DNA from: Sweltsa coloradensis
Taxonomy: Eukaryota; Arthropoda; Insecta; Plecoptera; Chloroperlidae
Assembly (NCBI GenBank): GCA_024449915.1
Contig: JAMZAV010001041.1
Coordinates: 496,001 to 560,000, forward strand
Length of the DNA stretch: 64,000 nucleotides
Reading direction: 5' to 3'
Part shown: in pieces, positions 22,563 to 35,118 of the stretch
Position numbering within the stretch: the stretch's first letter is position 1
How the letters are laid out: the number at the start of each line of letters is the position of its first letter
Translations under genes and position numbers: made by a program
The notes under the pieces: model-generated
Told to the model about the DNA's origin: nothing
Database searches by the model: none
What the model saw: the letters and a program-made list of their open reading frames with translations, nothing else

Positions 22563-24649
22563 GTATATAGACCTACATAAAACATAAATTTCTGGTTAAT
22601 TTTGGAGTCTTAAAGCCAGTCTGTGAAGCTAAAGGGAAAACACAGATGAATCAACAACAATAAACTGTCCACGTTGGAGAACAAGTTAATTGCATAGGAG
22701 TTGTTGGAGTAGAAGTTTCTGTTCCACCCTAGATTTATGTTTGTCGGCCGGTGTACACCAACATATAACGTAATCCTAAAGAACCATGAGTGTGCACTAT
22801 TTCATGTGCATATGCTACTTACAACTAGCCTGGAATATATTTGAAATCTTGACATTTTAAGTGTTTCTCGCTCTGGCCAGAAACCAACCTCGACGGGTAT
22901 TTAGTTTTTGGCTAATTACCGTATAATTTAAACGTTTTCAAAGTTAACGCAGCACGGTAATCCGTGTTTTAAAATAAACTCCAAGCGAGCGCGTAGTCGA
23001 TGCAGCTTCACTCCTCAGTGCATGCGTTCCCTGGCTCACAGCAGTCATGGGTGGCCGCTTCCTGTGTAAACTTTTAATGCACTTTTCGTTAGAGTTGAAC
23101 GGGTTCATCTTAATCGTTCACCCTACCAAGCCATCCTGATCAGGTTAGTGAACATACGCAGAATCCATTATTAACTAAAAATTCATGGTTAAATACTACT
23201 CCAATTAAGATGGTTGGATGAGCTCGGGCCAACTTACAAAAATGTTCAATGTCCATTTAAAAATTATTTTAGTTAAATTCCACAAATTTCACATACATTT
23301 TGGACTTATTTTCTACCTTCAATTTTTCTAAACATTTCAAATTAATTTCTCCTTTAAACATTTCAAATTTAAATTTCTCCTACTCAAGCTTTGGAAATAA
23401 CTTCATTCTTGGTGACGGTCAAGCAATATTTTATTTTCAAAATGTGTTCTGATAGCTACAAACACACATTCATACTTGACATACTGGTACAAACTAAAAT
23501 CCTATTGGACAATCAGTATTGCTTCAAAGCGTTCCAGAATAAATCCCTGCATTCTCCATCAAAACCTGGTTTGTCCAAGCTCAGCCAACAGAATTAAGTA
23601 AATGTAAATAATTATAAAAGTGTAATACATTTCACTGATAAATTCAATTACACACTTATAATGTAATGCGAAACATCTCAATGGTATACGAACGTTTAAA
23701 GCTAATTATTCGTTTCGCACTCGGCAAGAGTAGGCTACTTATTGTCCTCGGGTTTGACTGCGACGCCTCCGCTTTCTTGATTAACCTCGTTGTGTCAGTG
23801 AGACGTTAGCCTGGCTAAGAAAAGTTTTCAGTTTTCTCCTCGTTGCGTCCGAGACTGCGTTAATTAATAACGAGCTTTTCGAAGTTTAAACCGTTTCCCT
23901 CTAAACTCCCTTCGCCATGCCCTTCACCTCTACTGTGGATTCCCTTTTGCATGGCTCGTATTAATTAGCTTTTCGACGTGCTAAAAGCAAAATGTTTGAA
24001 ACTCTCTAAAGCGTTTTTCACTTCCCACTCTTTGACAATGTTCATGCTTGTGAAGTCCAACAGTGTGGATCTCCGTGTGTATGGGGTCGATCAAGGTTGA
24101 GCGACTTCTTTGTTGGCCAGAACTTTCTTGTGAACAACTCTGTTTGGATCTGTATAGCCCCGGGATCTATGGTGTGTACGCCCACACTACGCTACATACG
24201 CGTAGACCCACCGGCAGTGACACCGAGGAAATAGGTCTTGGCATAACTTTACAGTGCCGAGCTCCATATCGTTCCAGGCTTCTTGCTAACCCAAACCTCC
24301 ACAGCTAAACAAAGCTTTACGTTCTCAGTCTAAACTCAATCCGTCTACCTATAATGTCTGCCGTCTCCACATACTCTCCACTACAAGTAAACAAAATACT
24401 TGCTGCTCTTCTGCCCAAGGCCATATTGATCGTGCAGAAACTCAAGTAACTTGGAGAGCATCTCTCTAGCCTCAACACAAGTTTCTAGGGGATCGTACTT
24501 GTGCCGTAAGTATAAAATATGATGTATTTTTTTTTGTGTGCCCCTTTAATAGTTGATACACAATCTAATTTAAAGGTTGTTTCAACATCATCATTATAGG
24601 AGTAACCTTATTTTTGGTTTTACGTTTTGATAATTCTTTCTATTTTCTG
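22563..24649. other. Intergenic, no gene recognised
   Basis: Short open stretches (such as 24063-24308) show no recognisable motif or partner exon. A moderately GC-rich patch at 22980-23070 has no clear feature. Confidence 0.45.
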
Positions 24650-26575
24650 ATGGCCATCTGTCCAGAAACATTGTAATATTTAAAAATAACTTTATGCAAC
24701 AACACAGGTACGGTAGAACCATAAATAGAGAACGAAGCCTACACGTTATTACCCCTACAAGGCTTGTTCGACTGTGGATGTGATTTTGGTGGAGGTGCCG
24801 GGTCCGAAGTTAAATTTTCTTTGGTTGAGGCTAGCCCCGCCCACTGACCCCCAGGACCCCAGGACAACCAACATAATTATGTATCATTCTTGTTAAGAAG
24901 TGTTATGTCAACCAATTTAGTTGTATGTTTTGATAATAATACAAATAAATTCTTTTAATTTTATCACGTGATGACGATGAGGTTCAATCTGTTTAGAAAC
25001 ATTGAGCTAGTTTAAAATCATATCTTTTTTTTAACAACACGGGTACGGGAGAAAATAATAGGGAGCGAAGCGTACTCGTTATTACACCTACAACGCTAGT
25101 TCGACTGTGGATGTGACTGTGGAGGTGCCGGGTCCAAAGTTAGATTTTCTTTGGTTGAGGCTAGCCCCGCCCACTGACCCCCAGGACCCCAGGACAACCA
25201 ACATAATTATGTATCATTCTTGTGAGGAAGTGTTATGTCAACCAATTTAGTTGTATGTTTTGATAATAATACAAATAATAAATTCTTTTAATTTTATCAC
25301 GTGATGACGATGAGGTTCAATCTGTATAGAAACATTGAGCTAGTTTAAAATTATATCTTTATTTAACAACACGGGTACGGGAGAAAATAATAGGGAGCGA
25401 AGCGTACTCGTTATTACACCTACAACGCTAGTTCGACTGTGGATGTGACTGTGGAGGTGCCGGGTCCAAAGTTAGATTTTCTTTGGTTGAGGCTTGCCCC
25501 TCCCTCTGACCCCCAGGACCCCAGGATAACCAACATAATTAAATATCATTCTCGTTTAGAAGTGTTATGTCAACCAATTTAGTTGTATGTTTTGATAATA
25601 ATGCAAATAATAAATTCTTTTCATTTTATCACGTGATGACGATGAGGTTCAATCTGTCTAGAAACATTGAGCTAGTTTAAAATTATATCTTTATTTAACA
25701 ACACGGGTACGGGAGAAACAAAATAGGGAGCGAAGCGTACTCGTTATTACACGTACAACGCTAGTTCGACTGTGGATGTGATTTTGGTGGAGGTGCCGGG
25801 TCCAAAGTTAGATTTTCTTTGGTTGAGGCTAGCCCCGCCCACTGACCCCCAGGACCCCAGGACAACCAACATAATTATGTATCATTCTTGTTAAGAAGTG
25901 TTATGTCAAACAATTTAGTTGTATGTTTTGATAATAATACAAATAATAAATTCTTTTTATTTTATCACGTGATGACCATGACGTCCAATCTGTCTAGAAA
26001 CATTGAACTAGTTTAAAATTATATCTTTATTTAACAACACGGCTACGGGAGAAAAAAAAATAGGGAGCGAAGCGTACTCGTTATTACACGTACAACGCTA
26101 CTGTTCGACTGTGGATGTGATTTTGGTGGAGGTGCCGGGTCCAAAGTTAGATTTTCATTGGTTGAGGCTTGCCCCGCCCTCTGACCCCCAGGACCCCAGG
26201 ATAACCAACATAATTATGTATCATTCTCGTTAAGAAGTGTAATGTCAACCAATTTAGTTGTGTTTTGATAATAATACAAATAATAAATTCTTTTAATTTT
26301 ATCACGTGATGACCATGAGGTTCAATCTGTTTAGAAACATTGAGCTAGTTTAAAATCATATCTTTTTTTTAACAACACGGGTACGGGAGAAAATAATAGG
26401 GAGCGAAGCGTACTCGTTATTACACCTACAACGCTAGTTCGACTGTGGATGTGACTGTGGAGGTGCCGGGTCCAAAGTTAGATTTTCTTTGGTTGAGGCT
26501 AGCCCCGCCCTCTGACCCCCAGGACTCCAGGATAACCAACATAATTATGTATCATTCTCGTTGAAGTGTAATGCG
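24650..26575. repeat. Satellite array, about 335-bp unit, six copies
   Basis: Units begin with AACAACACGGGTACGGGAG at about 24698, 25033, 25365, 25697, 26033 and 26371 (spacings 335, 332, 332, 336, 338). Each holds GTGGAGGTGCCGGGTCC, a C-rich ACCCCCAGGACCCCAGGA and a TATCACGTGATGA motif containing CACGTG. The first unit is the most diverged and the last is cut short at about 26575. Unit differences are mostly small indels and substitutions. No open reading frame runs through it. Confidence 0.93.
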
Positions 26576-27621
26576 AACCAGAAACGCATTTCAACCGGAG
26601 GGCTTGTAGGTTTTATCGTGAGACGAACGTCTAGTGATGCACACAGGAGCATCGCACTATAATATTACACAACTTATTAACTAATACGAAACTTTCGTTA
26701 GGTCTACATTTGAATAGGAATAATGTATGACTGTAGCAAGTACCCTCGCATAGTTGTGAAGGTCGGGGGATCCAAGGCCAATTACTTAGGGAAAGTTGCT
26801 AGGAGAGTTCTAGGCATCTCATCTACAACTTCTAAGTCCATATAAAATATTTGCAGTTGAAAGGGATTCATTAAAATTCATAAACTTATAATCTGTGTGG
26901 GCCGGGTGCCTACGTCTTCTTCATCCTCTCGATGTAGTATCGCCTAGAGTTCTCAAACTCCGCCAAGTGTTTGCCATATCGTTCAATGCACTGATCTTCA
27001 ATCTTGTTTGCAACTCGACTTTAGCAGACTTTTCCACTCATTTCGCTACAAACTCCTATAACAATTATATTTTTCTGACTTTAATTTGAATATTTAAGCC
27101 TTTTTTCACTGCAGTTTTTTTGTTGAATTTTATTTGAACGGCACAAGAAACTTTTTAACAAGTAAGTTTCTTACAGTGGAGATTTCATATTGAACACTTA
27201 AGTTGAACTTTTTGTTCGGTTCTCGTCGAAATTATTCGTTTCAGTTTATTATTTAGTTACTAGTTCAATGTTAGACAGACAAGCAGAAATTTCAAATAAT
27301 AACAAATACTTATGAGGGCGTGTCCCAGAACTGAGATTATTGTTTGTAAGTGGGTCATTTCCCAATAATACACTTTATTATAAGCAGGTTTTTTAAACTT
27401 TGTACAATTCGTAAAGCATCGTTTCATGTGTCTTGTGTATCTAGTCGTGCTCGTTACCCTTTGCATTTCTGTCGCAACTTACTTGATTTATCATTTAATA
27501 GACTAGTGGAATAACGCATGTACTTGAATAACTGATCGCAATTCTGGTTTATCTAGATAGATAATTTCAACCTGCTGTGAACAATATCTGTGACTAGAAC
27601 AGCACAAGCGAGCTAGGTATC
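26576..27621. other. Intergenic, nothing recognised
   Basis: Non-coding AT-rich sequence following the satellite. Open stretches under 70 codons have no known motif. Confidence 0.45.
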
Positions 27622-27850
27622 AGTTCCACTCCATTTCCAATTATTGTTATTATCATCATTAAAATTAATTGATTGAGGGTTGGGGCATTCATCGTCAAAT
27701 ACAATGTTATTATTTTATTATATTATAATATTATAATATAATAATATAGTTCCGCTCCATTTCCAATTATTGTTATTATCATCATTAAAATAAATTGATT
27801 GGGTTTGGGACATTCATAGTCAAATACAATTATTATTATTTTATAATATT
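27622..27850. repeat. 126-bp tandem duplication around an AT palindrome
   Basis: The segment from AGTTCCACTCCATTTCC at 27622 recurs at 27748 with few changes. At the junction a perfect 24-bp palindrome of A and T lies at 27718-27741. Slippage or hairpin-driven duplication is a likely origin. Confidence 0.75.
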
Positions 27851-30800
27851 ACTTTAAATGCCCCTGTAATTGTAATATTATGGGCCGCGAAAGCTCCAGA
27901 TCTCGACGGTTCTTCGGCTAGGGTTGTATTTGTTTTTGCCATTATCATTTATAAATCCAAAACTATTGCATACTATTTTTAGTATTTCGTTTATAATCCA
28001 CAAGGATTAAGACGTTTGAAAGAATATATTATAAGCAACGCGGTGGCCCTTACGGTTGAAACGCATGTACGTATACCGTAGGAGTTTGAAACTATTCCGT
28101 TGTGTTTTAGGCTCAAATTATTCAATCCAGTCTTTTAACTGCAACCCTCGATACATATAAGTGCCATCCAATATTCCCTAAAAATAAATTGAATATAATA
28201 TGCTTATTATCTTACATTTCCATAACTTTAAATTTACAAAAACATGTATGTTTTAGGTTAATGGAGTAATTATATCTTAACATGGAAGTGTATATTCTCT
28301 TACGCGGTTGTAAATATTGGCTTTTAGTGTTTGCGACGGTGTTTTAGCGGCTACTAGGTAACTAGATGATGGCATTATTGGGCTTTATGAACACATGGGT
28401 ATTTTACCGCTCGTCACACTTTTACAAGGGCAGTCGTTAATGTCTTTTTGTTGTCGTTTATATTTAATTATTTATTGTATCTTTCATTTTATCTTATGAA
28501 ATGTCGTAAGCTAGGAAAATAATAAACCATAATTATTCTATTATGGTCAGCCATAACATTTTTTAAAGTGCAATGCAGATTTTTCTGACTGATATCGGTT
28601 ACTCTAGTATATATTGTTAATGTTGCTTCGTGCGCCAAGGTTTTAAGTTGTTCCATCCACGTAGTTAAAAAAGCTCTTTTTATTTCCTTAGATAAAAGCG
28701 GAACTATACCAAACAATAGTTTGCCTTTTAAGGGGTAATATGTTTTCATAACTTGAGTTAGATTGCTATGAGTGCTCTGACTGTCTTGCATAATACGTTA
28801 CATATTATAGCCCCTAGAGACTAAACGATATTTCGCCATGGACACATGGTTCGAGAAACCCCCGTAAAAAACAACCCGGGCTTTTTTTCGGGGTATTTGG
28901 GGGTGTTTGGTGTTTTTGGTTTGAGCCAGAGAAAGCAAAGAAACTTTATAATGTCAATCGTTTTGCATGCATACAAACGAACTAGTAGTAGACAGATCAG
29001 GAATCTGAAGATTAACCGAGTCTTCAGGTTAAACCTCCTCCAAATCCGATGCAACAACTCTTTTTTAATTTCTCTTTTAAAAAAATTAATAAAAAAAACA
29101 CTTTGTACTGTTTTTACGTTTTATTCATTTTTTTTTAGGACTGGGCTAAATTTCTCAACCCTGCATGGACATCTAGAAAATGTCGATCATAACACCCTAA
29201 TTTTAAATAATTAAATCACGATGTTTAGATAAGTCTAGACGTATGCATTGTCACGCCTTCTCTTTAAAAAATATTATTTTTCTCATCTCTATACTTCTAC
29301 CTGCACTCGCTTGTCAAGTAATTCCTCGTCTTGGCTTCTGATCTAGCCGTCGGGGGTTGAGTGCATTGTAAGCAGCCACTCGAAACTCGCCCCGTCTGCT
29401 TCTGCATCAGCTTATTTGCCGCTCTTCGCCCGCGAGACTTGATTTAAATCAAGTACAAGAACCAGACGGACCTAAGAGGCTAAAGTCACTTCGCCTGGTG
29501 GTAATGATGTAGACTGTTTGTAGGAGGGATTATACAGCACAATTCTGACCAATCGTGAATTCCTAGCCCACCTTATTAATTCATTTTCCACGTAAATACA
29601 AGATATCCACGAAAATTTCCTTACACGAATAAATCGGCGATGTTCGTTTATTTATCAAGAAACCGTATTGTTTTCCAAATTATCCTGCAATAAGAAAAAA
29701 GTTTCTTAATTCATGGAATCTACTAACATACAATACATAAATATATGTTTTGAATCGTTAAAGATTTATTTATAACACGTGATTATTTCCGTAATGTTTT
29801 CCGATAAAGGATACTGAAATCGACGAATAGTATTAGCAGAATCATGCATGTATCATGTGTCTTATTATTATGTCCACGCCACAGATTAATCTTTTCCTGT
29901 AATTTTATGACATTTCGGGTTCTAACTGACGTTGGCAGTGTTTATTCGCACGCTCTAGGATACAAGCGACGCCCTTTTCCAAACATGGTGTCAAATTAAA
30001 CTCGTGCACGAAAAGTTGTCGAAGAAAAGCCCTTCATAAAAGCTTCGCCGACAAAAGGGTTTATTTAAGTGATGTAAATGATTTAGCTTGCGTAGTTTTA
30101 TTTTGCTCAAATACAGTCTTTTGCCCGCAATTTTTATGAAAGCTGCTATATTGGCTGAGCGCTCTACCAAATTAAATATTTTTTACCGTTTTATGTTTAC
30201 CTTTTAATAAGTTTTCTTTTGAGGGTGAAACATCTCAGCGTCATTAAATGTTCACAAAATAAACATTGAGAGTTTAGGTCGTAAACGAGCAATTTCGAAA
30301 GTTGTTTCAAAAGCCAATACTATCGGGTCGTCAACGTTTAATACGTATAAGTTTATATTAGATACATATTTGTCTCGTTCGGCGTATGATGGTTATATAT
30401 TAGTGAAAGCGCTGTCGGAGAACGAATTATTTCGATCATTAATTATTTTATGGCTGCTAATTAATATCACATATTATCGATCTTTCAGTACAAGTTTGTT
30501 TGTTGTGTACAACCCTCAAAGATTGTTGCATTTGATTGGTAGGTGTTCTTAAGGTTCTATTTTATACAATGCTACGGTAATTCATATAAACACTTTTGTT
30601 ACCTTTAACCACATACCTTACTCAAAAGTACAAGTCACACCCCTCTTATACAACGCAATATAACTAGTTCACAGAAAGCTTACAAAGGAAAGTCTTTCCT
30701 ACAAAGTTGCTGAAAAAATAATGTATGAGCTTGAGGTTCTGTTAAAAACATCACAAGTCTTCACGTAACACACGTATGTGAGACGAATGGTCTAGGATTT

Positions 30801-31479
30801 CGGTTAGTTCTTTATCTAAATTTCGCCCACGCAAGCAGCTAAGTTAAGTGTCACGTATTAACGCAGGCCCCTCTAAAACAAACACGCCAGGCATATATCA
30901 TACTTTGTGATTTTATCATTCGCATTTGCATCTTTTACACATTACGGTAATCCATAAGGTAAAATCTAAATTAACGATTTTGTTTGCCCTATAATATTGG
31001 GGCTAATTGAACAAATTACTCAATTGTGGAGGCAAGCCACCAATCAAATTTCTTTTGTTTGTCCTTGATCATTTTTAAATTTACATATTTCCCTACATGC
31101 AATAAGCGCGTATCGACCAATATTTGCTTATAAAATATATTTTTTACACACACGATTATTAATTCACGTTTGCTTTCTATATTGAATCAATACCAGAAGT
31201 TAACAATCAGGGTTCTGTTACAACTGGTGTAATTTTTGTATATTACTTCAAAAGTTTTTCAACTTACATTTTACTGATTTCACAATCTCTCCATTCAGAC
31301 CTGGATAAACAATCATGATTTGTTTTGATGACATTGTGAGTATGCCTTACATTCCGTCATAGCGTAGAGTTTTTGTTTGTACTTTTTGGCTAAAAGTGAG
31401 TCACGTTGTTACTGAAATTTGTTGTATTGTTTATAAAATTAAATTTTTGAGTTACACATATTACGCGGTTGGTAGATAG
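27851..31479. other. Intergenic, no gene recognised
   Basis: AT-rich sequence. A GT-rich stretch at 28860-28930 and a perfect 16-bp palindrome CTTGATTTAAATCAAG (29438-29453) are the only structures noted. Open stretches such as 28846-29214 are poly-A/T-rich and show no domain. Confidence 0.45.
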
Positions 31480-31560
31480 TGAAGCTTTAAAAAAGGTGTT
31501 CACTCGCTTAACAAAATATATTTCATACTGGCTAATTAGTCGTGAATTTACCAAGTATAA
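31480..31560. repeat. End fragment of the TTAA-ended MITE family
   Basis: The stretch from GGTGTTCACTCGCTTAAC through ATATATTTCATACTGGCTAATTAG to GTGAATTTA matches, with changes, the first roughly 75 bp of the element at 32582. The rest of that element is absent, so this is a truncated or diverged relative. Confidence 0.6.
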
Positions 31561-32581
31561 GATAAAAATGTTGTGTTCACAACTGACTTATGAATTAATG
31601 GTTTTTAAAATGTTTCCAATCGTGTCCTCCATACAATGCAATATAGTTGCGATCTCAACGAGTCTTGCGGCTGGTCTGGCAAACACATGGAGTCAGTGGG
31701 GGATCCACGATTAAGAGACGTCAAGCGCTAACGTTAACGTCGCAATCTTCCAGCCTGGTTTTAGCTCCGTTCAATTCTTTCTCAGGGCGGAGGAAGAAAA
31801 TTAAGAGTTAGTTGCTCTCCTGGTGGTGAGTGTCAGCCTAATGCAATGTTAACGTCTATCTTCACCCGAGCTAGATCCTTTCTAATTAAACCGAACTAAT
31901 CACACAAAATGAAGCCTATTACAAGTTGTTGCGTACGTCGCGGAAAGCACGAGTTTATGTGATTAATTTATTCTAGATTCAAGCTCTATTTCAATTGAAA
32001 AGTTCCTAGCTGTCTGAGCTTTTAGTCCCTGACGTAAAAGATGGACTTAAAAGTTACATGATAATCCAGCTGCTGAATTGCAATTTCAGCTTCGTCTCTC
32101 GGTGTTTCCATCTTTATGCTGGTAAGCAGTTTTGACAGACATATCAGTGGTTACAAAGCGCTTCACATCGTGCATGCTCAAAATATCATGCTTATTATGT
32201 CACTATGGCTCTTTCTAAAATGTAGCGCACAACAATGATCTCACATATTTTTGTATGATTCTGAATAAATGTACACTTAGAACATTGTAATCTATTTTGG
32301 CAGAAGTCCATTTTCATCGAAAATTGATTTAGACTCTCTTGTCTTATGTTGCTTACCTCATCCAATACTCATGTTGAAACAATATTACTGCCAAGTTGCA
32401 TAAAATCTCTGACACAAAATAGCGTCCACACTAAATATTTGAACATGTCTGTACATCAGTTCTTTCTTGTAAAGTATTGATATAATGCAGAGTGTCTTTT
32501 ATATTGATCTCTAAATATCAAATTGTACAGTGTTACCCGTTAATAAATTATCATAATTTCGTTAAAATTAAAAATATTACA

Positions 32582-33228
32582 TTAAAGGGGTATTCACCCG
32601 CTAAACTAAAAAAATATATTTAATTCAGGCTATTTAGTTATGAATTTAGAAACTAACAGAAAAAGTATTGGATCCACCCACCTTGACCCGGAAAAAAATG
32701 TCGAACTTGGTATTTTTCGAACTAGGTCCCATCGCCAAAAATCTCCCATAAGAAATAACATGAGGACGATCTTTATGCCTCGTGACCTTGGAGGATTTTG
32801 ATCCGAAAAAATACTGGCCATTATTGACATACTCGACAGCCTTTTCTATAAATCCTCTATATTTTGTTTTGTAATTTGGGGAAGTGGTTCGGTCAAAATA
32901 TGCTAATCACCAAGAAGGGATTTGATTTTGGAATGCATATTTTTGTGTGTTTGAGTGTATATTTGTGCACAGTTTCAAGGCACGATGTAATAAAGGGCCA
33001 TTTTAGGTTGGTTGATGCTCTATGTGGATAAAAAAAGAAGCAAGTTTAAACCGATTTAAGAAATTTCCCAAAACGCCAATTTTCGAAAATTTCATGATCA
33101 AAATTTTTTTTAAAATTCGTGAAAAATCACAGTTACAAAATATAATTGAAAAAAACTGTCATTTTAGTGTAGTGTTATGCTATAGATTATGTGTCAAAAA
33201 TATTTTTTTGGTGTAATAGCCCCTTTAA
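32582..33228. mobile_element. MITE-like element ending in TTAA, 647 bp
   Basis: Left end TTAAAGGGGTATTCAC and right end (reverse complement) TTAAAGGGGCTATTAC form an imperfect inverted repeat. Both ends carry TTAA, compatible with a TTAA-targeting (piggyBac-like) non-autonomous element. The interior is AT-rich with no protein-coding capacity recognised. A related end lies at 31480. Superfamily assignment is an inference from the ends only. Confidence 0.6.
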
Positions 33229-34860
33229 ATGGTATATTCACATTGTTACTTTCGTAAATACGACCTGTTATCTTTGGATAGGACAAAAGCACTTCCAATT
33301 TAGCTTCACACAATGTAGTAATATGACGACGAGGACGACGACGTCGACGGCTACAGTGAAATAGCTATTTTCAGACTCGTTTTCTCAATACCATTCGTCC
33401 TTTTAGAATAGACTTTCCGTGGCAGTGCCAGACAATGTGATTCAACACTAGCTAAGAATTGTCATTCAGCGTCTCAACTGTAAAACGTCAATTATTCTCG
33501 TGTAGAATCTGGAACGTGACATACCTATGTAGGTAGGTTCGATACCCGGCTTAGATGGATTTTGTAATTTCTGGATTGATTTCCATATATCTATGAAGCT
33601 TCATGATCGTATTAGTACATACGGACTTACGTGTGTTTCACATATGCTCGAATACCGCTGTAAATGGTAGATTCTCTTTAGATTTGCTCGCAATGCATAC
33701 TCATGACGGTAATTTATAGCAATACATGTACAAGCTGTAGCTGGCAATTGGTAAAAATTACACATTTTAACATCCGTCTTTCTACCATTACATTTTAACT
33801 TTAATTTGTACTTGGTATCTTTCCTAATACATAATATAATATGAAGTATATGCCCAAGAAGAAGAGAGTTTCGTCAACTGGCGACTCATTAGCAATATCC
33901 CTCTACTGAATTTAGTGGGGGTATGTATTATATTGTAGCGGTTGTGGGCCCCATATTGTGACCAACTATCTCATTAAAGGGACACCACATCGTATCGTGG
34001 TACTTGTAAAGTGACGGGTGGCGTAGGTGACGAGTTATCACTCTTCATCTCAGCTCGCAACCAGTCAAGATTCACGTTTGGTAATTTGACACAATACTGG
34101 TGTAGGTCACGAGGCTCAATTCAATTAACCCACGATAAATTACATTCAGGATGAAATAGCTCACGGAAATTAATTAACATGTAGGATAGCTTGATTAGTT
34201 ATCCGACGTAATGCAGAGGAATAATTAAAGCGTTGATAGTACATCTTGTCGTATTAAGACTAATGTAGGGTGAGATGGGTAAATTTTTAGGAGGCACATT
34301 TAACAAGTGTAATACTGTGTTAATTCAATTCACCCGTGATTGTAGAACGTTGCGCTCTCAACGATACCGAGTAGTCGCCATTCTTAAAATTTCTATTAGC
34401 CTGTATAGGCAATATTAATAACAACAACAATAGTTATAATATATTTAGTAATTATATAATAGAGCAATGCGAGTGGTTCCTGCATGAGGCCTGAAAGGTA
34501 AGTTTTCCTCGCATGGCCGTACTATCATCTCCGGGAGGTTTCTGTTTGCTTGCCACCATCTCAACGCCGTGATTGTCTTGAACCCCTAGTTTATGATAGC
34601 CTAATACAATCCTTCATACAGTGATTATCTCAAACATCTGAAGTTTTCTGTTCCCTGTTACAATGGTATAGCTTTGCGAGTGATGACTGAAGGTTTCTGA
34701 TTACCTTACAATACTCGAGTTGGGGTGATCCCCACAATTACAGGAGGTTTCTGGCCGCCAGGTAACACCAGAGTGCCATAGATTTTCCAAACTCTTGAAG
34801 GTATCTGCTTTCCTGGTACCGTCATGCTTTTATACTGTGTTTGCTGCAATTCCTGTGTCT
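33229..34860. other. Intergenic, no gene recognised
   Basis: Contains a GACGACGAGGACGACGACG purine/CG repeat near 33324-33345 and a tRNA-B-box-like GGTTCGATACCC at about 33537. Just before the minisatellite several loose GGTTTCTG-containing phrases (34530-34830) may be decayed repeat units. Confidence 0.45.
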
Positions 34861-35118
34861 GCACTGGTGGATGCAGAAGTCACCTCAAGGTTCCTGTGTC
34901 CACGGCACTGGTGGACGCAGAAGTCACCTCAAGGTTCCTGTGTCCACGGCACTGGTGGACGCAGAAGTCACCTCAAGGTTCCTGTGTCCACGGCACTGGT
35001 GGACGCAGAAGTCACCTCAAGGTTCCTGTGTCCACGGCACTGGTGGACGCAGAAGTCACCTCAAGGTTCCTGTGTCCACGGCACTGGTGGACGCAGAAGT
35101 CACCTCAAGGTTCCTGTG
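34861..35118. repeat. 44-bp minisatellite, about 5.9 copies
   Basis: The unit begins GCACTGGTGGACGCAGAAGT and recurs at 34861, 34905, 34949, 34993, 35037 and 35081. Only the first unit differs (ATG for ACG), and the last ends after CCTGTG. Because 44 is not a multiple of three and all three plus-strand frames are open, the long open stretches here are a by-product of the repeat, not evidence of a gene. Confidence 0.93.

Noticed and set aside
24650..26575. CRISPR-like array
   Set aside because: Units of about 335 bp repeat entirely, without distinct short repeats and unique spacers; this is a satellite.
28846..29214. 122-codon open stretch
   Set aside because: Low-complexity A/T-rich sequence also open on the other strand, with no domain.
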